The notes under the pieces were generated by a model. It worked only from the letters and a program-made list of their open reading frames with translations, did no database searches and had not been told where the DNA came from. A stretch of DNA of 48,085 bases from Hyphomicrobiales bacterium (GTDB lineage Bacteria; Pseudomonadota; Alphaproteobacteria; Rhizobiales; Rhizobiaceae). Positions 34,819 through 43,736 of the stretch are shown here, piece after piece. The stretch is from the NCBI GenBank assembly GCA_900473185.1, contig UCKU01000003.1, positions 348,207 through 396,291 on the forward strand. The letters run 5' to 3'. The position numbers and the translations under genes are program-made. Each line of letters starts with the position of its first letter. Within the stretch, counting starts at the first letter, position 1.

Positions 34819-36747
34819 ATGACTGACTATAACGGCGTCTCTCCGGCGATCGCCAAGGCGTTGCAGAAGCGCGGCTATACCGAGCTCACCCCTGTCCAGA
34901 AGGCGATGCTCGATCCGGCGCTCGCAGCATCGGACGCACTCGTCTCCGCACAAACCGGTTCCGGCAAGACCGTTGCATTCGGGCTAGCACTCGCACCGAC
35001 GCTTCTGGGAAGCGCGGAGCGGTTTGGCCCGGCCGCTGCTCCCGTTGCACTCGTCATCGCGCCGACGCGCGAACTGGCGCTGCAGGTGAAGCGCGAGCTG
35101 GAATGGCTTTATGAAATGACTGGCGCCGTGATTGTCAGTTGCGTCGGCGGCATGGATATCCGCAGCGAGCGCCGCGCGCTGGAGCGTGGCGCCCATATCG
35201 TCGTCGGCACACCAGGACGCCTCTGCGACCACATCCGCCGCAATGCGCTGGATATGAGCGAACTGAAGGCCGCAGTGCTTGATGAGGCGGACGAGATGCT
35301 CGATCTCGGCTTCCGCGAAGATCTGGAATTCATCCTTGACGCGGCACCGGACGAGCGGCGGACGCTGATGTTTTCCGCCACCGTTCCCGCAGCCATCGCC
35401 AAGCTGGCGAAGAGCTATCAGCGCGATGCCGTGCGCATCAGCACGCAGGCGGAAGAAAAGCAGCATATCGATATCGAGTATCGCGCGCTCGCCGTCTCGC
35501 CGAGCGACCGCGAAAACGCGATCATCAACGTTCTGCGTTATTATGAAGCGCGCAATGCGATCGTCTTCTGCTCAACGCGTGCTGCCGTCAATCACCTCAC
35601 GGCACGGTTCCACAACCGCAATTTCCACGTCGTAGCTCTCTCGGGCGAACTGACACAGAACGAGCGCAGCCACGCGCTGCAAGCAATGCGTGACGGACGC
35701 GCGCGCGTCTGCATCGCAACCGACGTTGCCGCACGCGGCATCGACCTGCCGGGCCTCGACCTCGTCGTGCATGCCGATCTGCCGACCAATCCGGAAACGC
35801 TGCTTCACCGCAGCGGCCGTACGGGCCGTGCGGGGCGCAAGGGTGTCAGCGCGCTCATCGTGCCACTCAACGTTCGCCGCAAGGCCGAGCGACTGCTGGA
35901 AAATGCCGGCATCGCCGCCACCTGGGCGCGGCCGCCTTCCGTGGAAGAAGTGACGGAGCGCGACGACGAGCGGCTGCTGGCCGACCCGATCTTCGCCGAC
36001 AAGCCGCAAGAAGAAGAGCAGGGGCTGGTGCAGAAGCTGATCGCGAGCCATGGCGCCGAGACGCTTGCCGCCGCTTTCGTGCGTCTTTACCGCGCCAACC
36101 AGTCGGCGCCGGAAGATCTGATCGAGGTTTCGGTGCAGGACGATCGCGCCCGCAAGCGCCGGGACAATGGCGAGGCACGTGAATTCGCACCGGCGCAGAA
36201 GGGACCGCGCGACGATTTCGGGCCTAGCGTCTGGTTCTCGGTTTCCGTCGGCCGCAAGCAGAATGCCGAGCCCCGCTGGCTGATCCCGATGCTCTGCCGC
36301 GCCGGCAACGTGACCAAGCGGGAGATCGGCGCCATCAAGATGCAACCGGATGAGACCTTCGTGGAAATCGCCGCCGACAGCGCTGAGAGCTTTCTCGGCG
36401 CCCTCGGCCCGAACAAGACGATGGAGCGCGGCATCCGCGTGGTCAGGCTGAACGGTACGCCCGATTTCAGCAAGCCCGCCTACGCCAAGAAGCCATTCGA
36501 AGACCGCGGCGAAGATCGTTTCCGCAGCGACAAGCCGAAGGGCAAGTTCGGGAAGGACAGGCCCGCCGGCGCCGGGCGTCAGGACGACAAGCCCTGGACG
36601 AAGAAAGGCCCGAAGCCGAAATTTGAAGGCGCCAAATTCGAGGGCGGCAAGAACAGGTCCGAAGGTGCAAAATTCGACGGTCCCAAGTTCGATGGCCCCA
36701 AGTTCGATGGTGGCAAGGGCAAATTCACCAAGAAGAAAGACCGCTGA
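34819..36747 (+). CDS. DEAD-box RNA helicase with DbpA-type RNA-binding domain and Lys/Gly/Phe repeats
   Basis: A 642-residue helicase. Motifs in order: Q motif (GYTELTPVQKAML), AQTGSGKT, PTRELA, TPGR, DEAD, SAT, and HRSGRTGRAGR. A C-terminal globular domain (about 465-540, with VSVGRKQNAEPRWLIPML and IGAIKM) matches the DbpA RNA-binding domain that recognises rRNA or structured RNA. The final 100 residues are basic and low-complexity, with repeated KFDGPKFDG-type units. It is of the DeaD/CsdA type that remodels RNA in ribosome assembly, cold adaptation or mRNA decay. Two short hairpins lie in its leader (34761-34776, 34780-34794). Confidence 0.94.
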   Translation: MTDYNGVSPAIAKALQKRGYTELTPVQKAMLDPALAASDALVSAQTGSGKTVAFGLALAPTLLGSAERFGPAAAPVALVIAPTRELALQVKRELEWLYEMTGAVIVSCVGGMDIRSERRALERGAHIVVGTPGRLCDHIRRNALDMSELKAAVLDEADEMLDLGFREDLEFILDAAPDERRTLMFSATVPAAIAKLAKSYQRDAVRISTQAEEKQHIDIEYRALAVSPSDRENAIINVLRYYEARNAIVFCSTRAAVNHLTARFHNRNFHVVALSGELTQNERSHALQAMRDGRARVCIATDVAARGIDLPGLDLVVHADLPTNPETLLHRSGRTGRAGRKGVSALIVPLNVRRKAERLLENAGIAATWARPPSVEEVTERDDERLLADPIFADKPQEEEQGLVQKLIASHGAETLAAAFVRLYRANQSAPEDLIEVSVQDDRARKRRDNGEAREFAPAQKGPRDDFGPSVWFSVSVGRKQNAEPRWLIPMLCRAGNVTKREIGAIKMQPDETFVEIAADSAESFLGALGPNKTMERGIRVVRLNGTPDFSKPAYAKKPFEDRGEDRFRSDKPKGKFGKDRPAGAGRQDDKPWTKKGPKPKFEGAKFEGGKNRSEGAKFDGPKFDGPKFDGGKGKFTKKKDR

Positions 36748-36754
36748 GGCACTC

Positions 36755-36786
36755 GCCGGCCGCACCAGTAAGGTGATGCGGCCGGC
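36755..36786. terminator. Possible terminator between convergent helicase and hydrolase genes
   Basis: A perfect 10-bp stem GCCGGCCGCA (36755-36764) with TGCGGCCGGC (36777-36786) and a 12-nt loop. No T-tract follows on either strand, so it may be an RNA-end hairpin and not an intrinsic terminator. Confidence 0.4.
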
Positions 36787-36800
36787 AGGCTGCAGCGGCT

Positions 36801-37583
36801 TCAGCTCTTGTCGCTGTGACCGGCTGCTACGAGGATGAGATTGGCGACGGCGAGCGGCTGTGAGATCAGCGAAACGTGGCTGGCCTCAAGTTCGATCGTC
36901 GTTGCGTTCATGCGCTTTGCCATGAAGCGTTCGAGATCCGGATTGATGGTGCGGTCATTTTTCGAGACCGCGTACCAGGATGGCTTGGAACGCCAGGCAG
37001 CGACCGTCGTCTTGGCGTTGAACAGCGTATCGGAAATGCGGCCCTGCACGGCATAAAGCGCCTTGGCACGGGCAACCGGCAGATCGCCGGCGAAATCCCT
37101 GACGAAAGCTTCTTCACTCAACTGGGCATAACCGCCGTTATGAACGAGGCCTGCACTGGCAGGCGGCGTCGGATATTGCTTGGCGAGTGCAGTATAATCC
37201 TCGCCGGCGTCAGGGGCGCGGGCAGCGATATAGACGAGCGCCGTTACTTTGGGATCAACGCCAGCCTCGGTGACGAGCATGCCCGAATAGGAATGGCCGA
37301 CGAGTACGGTCGGGCCGTCCATCAGCGCCAGGATGCGCTTGGTCGCCTCGACGTCATCGGCAAATGAGGTGAGGGGGTTCTGCACGGCCATCACGTCAAG
37401 GCCGGCAGCCTGGAGATGAGGGATGACGTCCAGCCAGCAGGATGCATCGGCATAGGCGCCATGGACGAGAACGACATTCTTCGCCTTGACGATATCGGCG
37501 GCCCGGCCGGCGGCCGGAAACATGCTGAGTGCGGCTCCTGCAACGAGCGCGGCCGAGAATGAGCGTCTGGTGATCGGTTGCAT
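36801..37583 (-). CDS. Tat-exported alpha/beta hydrolase
   Basis: A 260-residue protein. A twin-arginine signal is clear: TRRSFSAALVAGAAL with cleavage near AGRAAD. The hydrolase domain shows LVHGAYADASCW (oxyanion), nucleophile Ser98 in GHSYSG, and a C-terminal base His in EASHVSL. It resembles the small esterase/EstC-like enzymes of the hydroxynitrile lyase-methylesterase type. Export through Tat means it folds before translocation. The ATG has a GGAGG. It is divergent from the methyltransferase gene. Its substrate is unknown. Confidence 0.88.
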   Translation of the reverse strand: MQPITRRSFSAALVAGAALSMFPAAGRAADIVKAKNVVLVHGAYADASCWLDVIPHLQAAGLDVMAVQNPLTSFADDVEATKRILALMDGPTVLVGHSYSGMLVTEAGVDPKVTALVYIAARAPDAGEDYTALAKQYPTPPASAGLVHNGGYAQLSEEAFVRDFAGDLPVARAKALYAVQGRISDTLFNAKTTVAAWRSKPSWYAVSKNDRTINPDLERFMAKRMNATTIELEASHVSLISQPLAVANLILVAAGHSDKS

Positions 37584-37746
37584 AACGGGTCCTCCGGCTT
37601 GTGGGAAATCTGGGGCGATGCCCTTCGGGATCGCTGGAGAAAAGGTAGCCCGAGACGTGGGCTTCCATAACTATACAAAGGTCCAGCGAGGTATTATGCC
37701 ATCCAACGGGGCCTGATAGCCTGTCGCAACGAGGGCAATCGACCAG

Positions 37747-38409
37747 ATGAGACCGGCTTCAGCAGATGATCGTCTCGACCTGACGGCCTTCATCGAAGCG
37801 AACCTGCCGCTTGCGAGTGTTCCTTCCATCCCTAACGTAAGATTGCATATGGCTACTCCGAGGAGCGGCCTCTATCGCCTTGCAATGGCTGACGATTCCG
37901 ATCTGATGCCGCCTTACTGGGCCTATCCCTGGGCGGGCGGCGCCGTGCTTGCGCGCTATCTTTTCGACCATTCCGAAGAGGTGGCCGGCAAACGTGTCGT
38001 CGACCTCGGCACCGGCTCCGGCCTCGTCGCCATCGCAGCTATGAAATGCGGTGCAGCCCATGTGCTCGCCATCGATATCGATGCGAAGGCGATCGCTGCG
38101 GCGCAGCTGAATGCCGATGCCAATGATGTCGTGATCGAGACGCGACTCGACAACATCATTGAGGATACTCCGCCTGCCGCCGACGTACTCCTGGCCGGCG
38201 ATATCTTCTATGATGAGGCGCTGGCGGAGCGTGTTCTGCCTTTCCTTGAACGCTGCCGCACGGCCGGTCTCGATGTGCTCATCGGCGATCCGGGCAGGGC
38301 GCCTCTTCCGATGAGTTCCCTGCTGCAGATTGCGGACTATGCCGTGCGGGATTTTGGCGGGGCTAAGGGCAGCTCGACCGCCACTAGCGCGGTTTTCCGA
38401 TTAAGGTGA
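37747..38409 (+). CDS. METTL20-like protein lysine methyltransferase (ETF-beta / L7/L12 type)
   Basis: A 220-residue class I SAM-dependent methyltransferase. It has the signature MPPYWAYPWAGGAVLARYL followed by the SAM-binding motif VVDLGTGSGLVAIAA (about residues 84-98) and the motif GDIFYD later. This N-terminal PYWA...W signature is characteristic of the METTL20/ETFB-lysine methyltransferase family; an Agrobacterium member is reported to methylate electron transfer flavoprotein beta and ribosomal protein L7/L12. Assignment is by signature only. The ETF genes are not nearby. The nearest alternative is a nicotinamide N-methyltransferase-like protein. Confidence 0.8.
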   Translation: MRPASADDRLDLTAFIEANLPLASVPSIPNVRLHMATPRSGLYRLAMADDSDLMPPYWAYPWAGGAVLARYLFDHSEEVAGKRVVDLGTGSGLVAIAAMKCGAAHVLAIDIDAKAIAAAQLNADANDVVIETRLDNIIEDTPPAADVLLAGDIFYDEALAERVLPFLERCRTAGLDVLIGDPGRAPLPMSSLLQIADYAVRDFGGAKGSSTATSAVFRLR

Positions 38410-38464
38410 AACAAGGCGAATGCCTCTCATCAGGCTACGTGGCGACACTTTGGCCTTGCTTCAA

Positions 38465-38486
38465 AATAGATGACATGCCATCTATT
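38465..38486 (+). promoter_or_regulatory. Candidate MarR operator
   Basis: AATAGATG-ACATGC-CATCTATT forms a 22-bp palindrome with 8-bp arms and only one mismatched pair in the centre. Its end is 20 bp before the ATG of a marR gene. MarR regulators bind palindromes of about this size and often repress their own operon, here marR plus an efflux pump. Confidence 0.6.
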
Positions 38487-38506
38487 GCTATCTCATCGAT
38501 ATTCCC

Positions 38507-38959
38507 ATGACCGACGACAAGATCACAACCTCATTCGGAAGCCTCATCTCCCAGACCGCGCGCTACTGGCGCCGGGTCGCGAACCTGCGCCTGCAGCCCT
38601 TCGGACTGACGGAGGCGACATGGCTGCCGCTGCTGCGCATCGCCCGTTCGCCGACGCCGATGCACCAGAAGGAACTGGCCGCCTCGCTCTCGCTCGACAA
38701 CTCCTCGGTCGTGCGCCTCATCGACAATCTGGAGAAGGCGGGGTTGGTCGAGCGGCGGGAAGGCGAGGATAGGCGGGCCAAGGAGATTCTGCTGACGGAA
38801 GAGGGCAGGAAGACCGTGGAGGCGGTCGAACGCGTGGCGCGAGGCATTCGAGAGGAGGCGCTTGCTCTGCTCCCTCGCGAGGACATCGAAACCACATGGC
38901 GTGTGCTCGATCACATCAGCGACGTGCTTGCCCGACAGCTCGAGGAACCTGAACAGTGA
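38507..38959 (+). CDS. MarR family transcriptional regulator
   Basis: A 150-residue winged helix-turn-helix protein. The recognition helix region is KELAASLSLDNSSVVRLIDNLEKAGLVERREGEDRRAKE, cut here as ELAASLSLDNSS and LIDNLEKAGLVERR, with the wing arginines DRRAKEI. Helices flank it on both sides for dimerisation. It overlaps the efflux pump gene by four bases (GTGA) and probably represses it, with release by the exported compound. A palindromic operator lies just upstream (38465-38486). The inducer is unknown. Confidence 0.93.
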   Translation: MTDDKITTSFGSLISQTARYWRRVANLRLQPFGLTEATWLPLLRIARSPTPMHQKELAASLSLDNSSVVRLIDNLEKAGLVERREGEDRRAKEILLTEEGRKTVEAVERVARGIREEALALLPREDIETTWRVLDHISDVLARQLEEPEQ

Positions 38960-40197
38960 ATTCGCATCCCGGCCCGATAACCGAAGCCCGACCGCTTGGT
39001 GCGAAGCTTCACATACCGATCTGGTTGCTCGGGTTGATCACCTTCAGCGGTACGCTTGCCATGCATATTTTCGTGCCGGCGCTGCCGGCAGCGGCAACCG
39101 ATCTCGGTGCATCGATCGGCGAGATGCAGCTGACCGTTAGCCTCTACATATTCGGTCTTGCCGTCGGCCAGCTCATCTATGGGCCGCTTTCGGACCGTTA
39201 CGGGCGGCGGCCGGTACTGATGAGCGGGCTTGTGCTCTATACGATTGCCGGCGTTGCGGCGCTGGTTTCACCCGGCGTGCATGCGCTGATTGCAGCAAGG
39301 CTCTTTCAGGCTTTCGGCGGCTGCACCGGTCTTGTGATTGCACGCGCCATCGTGCGCGACACGTCCAGTCCCGATGAAACGGCCAAGCGGCTTGCGATCA
39401 TGAACCTGATGGTCACGGTCGGGCCGGGGCTTGCACCGATCGTCGGCGGCGCGCTTGCCGCCACGCTTGGCTGGCGCTCGATCTTCGTGGCGCTCTGTGT
39501 TCTCGGCATCGTCAACCTCCTGCTGACATGGCGCAAGGTGCCGGAGACGGGCACGCGCAATGTCGAGACCTCGGTGAAATCGCTGAGCCGCGATTATCTC
39601 GGCCTGCTCGCGTCGCGTTCCTTCGTCGGCTATGCCATCGGCGGCGGCTGTGCGACGACCTCCATGTATGCTTTCACGGCATCTGCGCCCTTCATCGTCA
39701 TCAACGAGCTCGGCCGTCCGGCAACCGAAGTTGGCATTTGTCTCGCTCTGCTGATCTTCGGCTATTGGATCGGCAGCATGATCGCCACGCGGCTGATCGG
39801 CCGGTTTGCGATGAAGCGGCTGATGGTGATGTCCAACCTTGTCAGTATCGCCGCCGCGGTCGTCTTCTTCGGCTTTGCCGCCACCCATCATCTGACGCTG
39901 CTGCCGATGATGGCCTCGATCATGGTCTATACGATCGGCGCGGGTGTGGCCTCTCCCAACGCGCTGACGCTCGCCGTCAGCGTCAATCCAAAGGTCACCG
40001 GTTCGGCCTCCGGCCTTTATGGCTCAACGCAAATGGCTGTTGGAGCCGTCTGCAGCGCACTTTCCGGCATCGGCGGCGATCCCGGCCTTGCGGCTGCTAC
40101 CGTCATTCTCGGCGCAAGCGTGCTGGCGCAGCTCTGCTTCTGGATTGCGGTGACTTCAGGAAATATCAGGCGAGGAGATCTGGCCGCAGGAGCATGA
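38956..40197 (+). CDS. Bcr/CflA-type multidrug MFS efflux transporter
   Basis: A 413-residue 12-helix major facilitator. The loop between helices 2 and 3 reads GPLSDRYGRRPVL, the MFS motif A, and the region RLFQAFGGCTG-x-x-IARAIVRD is typical of the Bcr/CflA drug-resistance group. It starts with GTG at 38956, overlapping the marR stop. It ends 32 bp inside the 3' end of the convergent moeA (overlap 40166-40197). Proton-driven export of a drug or amino acid such as cysteine is likely; the substrate is not readable. Confidence 0.92.
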   Translation: MNSHPGPITEARPLGAKLHIPIWLLGLITFSGTLAMHIFVPALPAAATDLGASIGEMQLTVSLYIFGLAVGQLIYGPLSDRYGRRPVLMSGLVLYTIAGVAALVSPGVHALIAARLFQAFGGCTGLVIARAIVRDTSSPDETAKRLAIMNLMVTVGPGLAPIVGGALAATLGWRSIFVALCVLGIVNLLLTWRKVPETGTRNVETSVKSLSRDYLGLLASRSFVGYAIGGGCATTSMYAFTASAPFIVINELGRPATEVGICLALLIFGYWIGSMIATRLIGRFAMKRLMVMSNLVSIAAAVVFFGFAATHHLTLLPMMASIMVYTIGAGVASPNALTLAVSVNPKVTGSASGLYGSTQMAVGAVCSALSGIGGDPGLAAATVILGASVLAQLCFWIAVTSGNIRRGDLAAGA

Positions 40198-41389
40198 CCG
40201 GGCAGCTGGTTCCTGCCGGCAATTCCGGCGCATGCGGCGGGCGGATGATCAGGCAGTCCGAATGGGCGAAAGCCTTCATCATCGATGAATCCTGCTTGTC
40301 GAAGGGTTCGACCAGCCAGCCGCCAGCAGCGGATTTCGAGAGCTTCGCGCGCACATAATCCTGGCGGTGGTCATTGGCGCGCAAATTGGCGGCTGCCTCG
40401 ACCGTTGCATCGCGCTGGACAGGCGGCAGCGAGGCGAGCTTGCGGATCAGCGGCTCAAGGAAAAGCAGCGAGCAGACGAGGCTCGAGACCGGATTGCCGG
40501 GCAGGCCGAGCACCTGCGTCTTGCCGAAGCTGCCGACCATCAGCGGCTTGCCGGGGCGCATGGCGATGCGCCAGAAATCGAGCTCCATACCGGCCTCGAT
40601 CAACGTCGCCTGCACCAGATCGTGGTCGCCGACGGAAGCGCCGCCGAGCGTAACGATAACATCGACTTTGGCATTGCGTGCCTTGTCGATCGCCGCTGAT
40701 ATCTGAGCCTTGTCATCAGGCACGATGCCGAGGTCGAGCACATCAGCGCCGGCCCTGCGGGCAAGAGCAGCGATGCCAAAGGTGTTGGATGCGATGATCT
40801 GCGACGGGCCGGGCGTGCTTCCCGGCGGCAGCAGTTCGTCGCCGGTTGCGAGGATTGCCATCAGCGGGCGGCGCAGCACCTCGACATCAGGCCGGTTCAT
40901 GCCGGCAGCGACTGTCAGCCGCGAGAAATCGAGCACCGTGCCGGCGGAGAGCACGGCTTCACCCTCGACGAAATCCTGGCCGCAGGGGCGAACATGCTGG
41001 TTCTGCTGTACGGGAAAATTCGTTCTGATCCCGCCTTCGATCTTCTCCGCATCTTCCTGCAGCAGGACACTGTCGGCACCCGAAGGAACAGGCGCGCCGG
41101 TGAAGATGCGAACGGCCTCCCCCTGACCGACACTTCCCTCGAAGCTATGTCCGGCCGAGGATGTGCCGATGACCTTCAGCACTGCGCCGGGCTCGGGCGC
41201 ATCCTCGCGGCGCAGCGCATAGCCATCCATGGCGGATGAATTGAAGGGCGGCTGCGTCAGGCCGGCCGTCAGATCAGCGGCAAGGACGCGGCCTTCGGCC
41301 TCGGCAAGCGGCAGCGTTTCGGATGCCGTGACGGGATTTGTGCTGGAGAGCAGGCGGCTCAGGGCCTCGGCGACCGGCAGAAGGTTCAT
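40166..41389 (-). CDS. moeA: Molybdopterin molybdenumtransferase
   Basis: A 407-residue enzyme that inserts molybdate into adenylated molybdopterin. Family features: MDGYALR near the N-terminus, the DELLPPG and [13 protein letters not shown] segments, [21 protein letters not shown] and GLPGNPVSS, all in order. Its start overlaps the moaC stop by four bases (ATGA), so they are coupled. It is the last gene of the ppiD-trpD-trpC-moaC-moeA operon, with no lexA at this end in the window because the MFS gene converges here. Confidence 0.95.
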   Translation of the reverse strand: MNLLPVAEALSRLLSSTNPVTASETLPLAEAEGRVLAADLTAGLTQPPFNSSAMDGYALRREDAPEPGAVLKVIGTSSAGHSFEGSVGQGEAVRIFTGAPVPSGADSVLLQEDAEKIEGGIRTNFPVQQNQHVRPCGQDFVEGEAVLSAGTVLDFSRLTVAAGMNRPDVEVLRRPLMAILATGDELLPPGSTPGPSQIIASNTFGIAALARRAGADVLDLGIVPDDKAQISAAIDKARNAKVDVIVTLGGASVGDHDLVQATLIEAGMELDFWRIAMRPGKPLMVGSFGKTQVLGLPGNPVSSLVCSLLFLEPLIRKLASLPPVQRDATVEAAANLRANDHRQDYVRAKLSKSAAGGWLVEPFDKQDSSMMKAFAHSDCLIIRPPHAPELPAGTSCPVMLLRPDLLA

Positions 41390-41883
41390 CTTGCCTCCGG
41401 ATGGCGGAAATCGCCGGATTTGCCGCCGGATTTTTCAAGCAGCCTGACGCCGCCAATTTCCATTGCCTTATCGGCGGCCTTGGCCATGTCGTAGATCGTC
41501 AGGCACGCGACCGAGACGGCGGTCAAGGCTTCCATCTCCACGCCAGTCTTGCCGGTGAGCTTGGCAGTCGCGGTGACGCGCAGGCCGGGCAGGGCGGCGT
41601 CTTCCTCGATCTCGACCGTGACCTTGGTCAGCATCAGCGGATGGCAGAGCGGTATGAGGTCGGCTGTCCGCTTGGCGGCCATGATGCCGGCAAGACGGGC
41701 GGTGCCGATAACGTCACCCTTCTTCGCATTGCCTTCGCGGATGATAACGAGCGTTTCCGGCGCCATTTTCACATGGCCCTCGGCGGTGGCGATACGCACA
41801 GTCTCGGCCTTGTCGGAGACATCGACCATATGCGCCTCGCCTGAGGCACCGATATGGGTGAGGCTTGGCTTTTCGCCGCTCAT
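41386..41883 (-). CDS. moaC: Cyclic pyranopterin monophosphate synthase
   Basis: A 165-residue enzyme completing the first step of molybdenum cofactor synthesis with MoaA. Conserved strings are [29 protein letters not shown], given here in pieces as [13 protein letters not shown] and LIPLCHPL, and [12 protein letters not shown] with the catalytic Lys/His region near the C-terminus (YDMAKA). It lies between trpC (one-base gap) and moeA (four-base overlap). Confidence 0.95.
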   Translation of the reverse strand: MSGEKPSLTHIGASGEAHMVDVSDKAETVRIATAEGHVKMAPETLVIIREGNAKKGDVIGTARLAGIMAAKRTADLIPLCHPLMLTKVTVEIEEDAALPGLRVTATAKLTGKTGVEMEALTAVSVACLTIYDMAKAADKAMEIGGVRLLEKSGGKSGDFRHPEAR

Positions 41884-41884
41884 A

Positions 41885-42697
41885 TCATTCGGCCGCGATG
41901 GCAGCTTTGCCTGACAGCAGCGCGTGGGTGGCAGCCGTCACGTCATCCTTGCGCATCAGGCTCTCGCCGACGAGGAAGGTATTGATCCTGACGGCCTGCA
42001 GGCGCTTGCAATCCTCGTGGGTGAAGATGCCGCTTTCACCGACCAGAAGCCGGTCATCCGGAACCATAGGTGCCAGCGTCTCGCTGACGGTCAGGCTGAC
42101 TTCGAAGGTGCGCAGGTTGCGATTGTTGATGCCGACGAGCGGAGAAGACAGCTTCAGTGCACGCTCCATTTCAGGCGCATCGTGGACTTCGACCAGCACA
42201 TCCATGCCGAGCGCAAAGGCTTCGTCCTGCAGGCGCTGCGCGTCGTCATCCGTCAGAGAGGCCATAATGAGCAGGATGCAATCAGCACCCCAGGCGCGGG
42301 CTTCGTGGACCTGATAGGTCTCGAACATGAAATCCTTGCGCAGCGCGGGCAGGGCGCAGGCGGCACGCGCTGCCGTCAGAAATTCCGGGGCGCCCTGAAA
42401 GCTCGGCGTATCCGTCAGTACGGAAAGGCAGGCGGCGCCACCGGCTTCATAGGCCTTGGCGAGCACCGGCGGATCGAAATCCGGACGGATCAGGCCCTTG
42501 GACGGGCTTGCCTTCTTGATTTCGGCGATCAGGCCGAACTGGCCGGCATCGCGCTTTGCGACGAGCGCCTTGCAGAAACCGCGCGGCGCGGACTGGCCGG
42601 CCTGCATGGCCCTCAGATCCGCAAGCGAGGTCTTCGCCTTCGCGGCAGCGATTTCCTCACGCTTATAGGCTTCGATCTTCTTCAGGATATCGGTCAT
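41885..42697 (-). CDS. trpC: Indole-3-glycerol phosphate synthase
   Basis: A 270-residue TIM-barrel enzyme of tryptophan biosynthesis. The motif [10 protein letters not shown] (about 59-68) contains the catalytic Lys; LVGINNRNL and LVGESGI complete the substrate pocket. It is the stand-alone form, not fused to TrpF. It is 9 bp after trpD and one base before moaC, so a single transcript is expected. A 630-residue ppiD gene precedes trpD. Confidence 0.96.
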   Translation of the reverse strand: MTDILKKIEAYKREEIAAAKAKTSLADLRAMQAGQSAPRGFCKALVAKRDAGQFGLIAEIKKASPSKGLIRPDFDPPVLAKAYEAGGAACLSVLTDTPSFQGAPEFLTAARAACALPALRKDFMFETYQVHEARAWGADCILLIMASLTDDDAQRLQDEAFALGMDVLVEVHDAPEMERALKLSSPLVGINNRNLRTFEVSLTVSETLAPMVPDDRLLVGESGIFTHEDCKRLQAVRINTFLVGESLMRKDDVTAATHALLSGKAAIAAE

Positions 42698-42706
42698 GAG
42701 GCAATC

Positions 42707-43723
42707 CTAGTCGATATCGTTGGATACGGCGATCAGTTTGTCGAGTGCTGCTGCCGTGGCGCCGCTATCCAGCGATTCCGTTGCGAGCTTCATGCCGTTA
42801 CGGATCGTCCCGGCCTTGCCGGCAATGACGAGCGAGGCGGCCGCATTGGCGAGCGCGATATCGCGATAGGCATTCTTTGCGCCAGCTAACACATCACGAA
42901 GGGCGGCAGCATTGACGGTGCCGTCACCGCCCTTGATGTCGGCGAGCACGCAGGGCGTTACGCCGAAATCATCAGGCGACAGCTCAAAGGTGCGGATCTG
43001 GCCGTTTTCGAGCGCAGCAACGCTGGTCTTGCCGGTCGTGGTGATTTCATCAAGGCCGTCGCCATGGACAACCCACACACTTTCGGAGCCGAGATCGCGC
43101 ATGACTTCGGCAAGCGGCACGACCCATTGCGGCGCGAAGACGCCGAGGAGCTGGCGCTTGACGCCGGCCGGATTGGAAAGCGGGCCGAGCAGATTGAAGA
43201 TGGTGCGCGTACCGAGCTCGACGCGCGTCGGGCCGACGTGGCGCATGGCCGAATGATGCTGCTGCGCGAACATGAAGCCGACGCCGGCCTCGGCGATGCA
43301 GCGCGAGATCATCTCCGGTGTGACTTCGAGATTGACGCCGAGGGCGGCAAGGCTGTCGGCAGCGCCGGATTTGGAGCTGAGCGCGCGGTTGCCATGCTTG
43401 GCGACCGGGACACCCGTGCCGGCGACGATGAGCGCCGCCAGCGTCGAGATATTATAGGTGCCACTGGCATCGCCGCCCGTGCCGACGATATCGATCGCGT
43501 CGGCGGGCGCTTCCACCCGCAGCATTTTGGAGCGCATCGTGGTGACGGCGCCGACGATCTCGTCAACCGTCTCGCCGCGGACGCGCAGCGCCATCAGGAA
43601 GCCACCGATCTGCGAAGGCGTTGCCTGGCCGGACATCAGGATATCGAAGGCCTGGCGGGCCTCGTCACGGGTCAGTGGCTCGCGGCTTGCTGCCTTGGCC
43701 AGAAGCGGCTTCAGATCGGTCAT
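42707..43723 (-). CDS. trpD: Anthranilate phosphoribosyltransferase
   Basis: A 338-residue enzyme transferring phosphoribose to anthranilate. The PRPP loop [16 protein letters not shown] is intact, with the [15 protein letters not shown] and [15 protein letters not shown] strings. The ATG at 43723 is the normal start; a longer open frame reaching 43831 runs into the end of ppiD and is not real coding. It follows ppiD by 13 bp. It is not fused with trpG. Confidence 0.96.
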   Translation of the reverse strand: MTDLKPLLAKAASREPLTRDEARQAFDILMSGQATPSQIGGFLMALRVRGETVDEIVGAVTTMRSKMLRVEAPADAIDIVGTGGDASGTYNISTLAALIVAGTGVPVAKHGNRALSSKSGAADSLAALGVNLEVTPEMISRCIAEAGVGFMFAQQHHSAMRHVGPTRVELGTRTIFNLLGPLSNPAGVKRQLLGVFAPQWVVPLAEVMRDLGSESVWVVHGDGLDEITTTGKTSVAALENGQIRTFELSPDDFGVTPCVLADIKGGDGTVNAAALRDVLAGAKNAYRDIALANAAASLVIAGKAGTIRNGMKLATESLDSGATAAALDKLIAVSNDID

Positions 43724-43736
43724 GCGTCGCTTCCCC

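Noticed and set aside
36640..36725. Short near-identical units that looked like a CRISPR or minisatellite
   Set aside because: They are in frame inside the helicase gene and encode the KFDGPKFDG-type tail; no spacer-repeat pattern is present.
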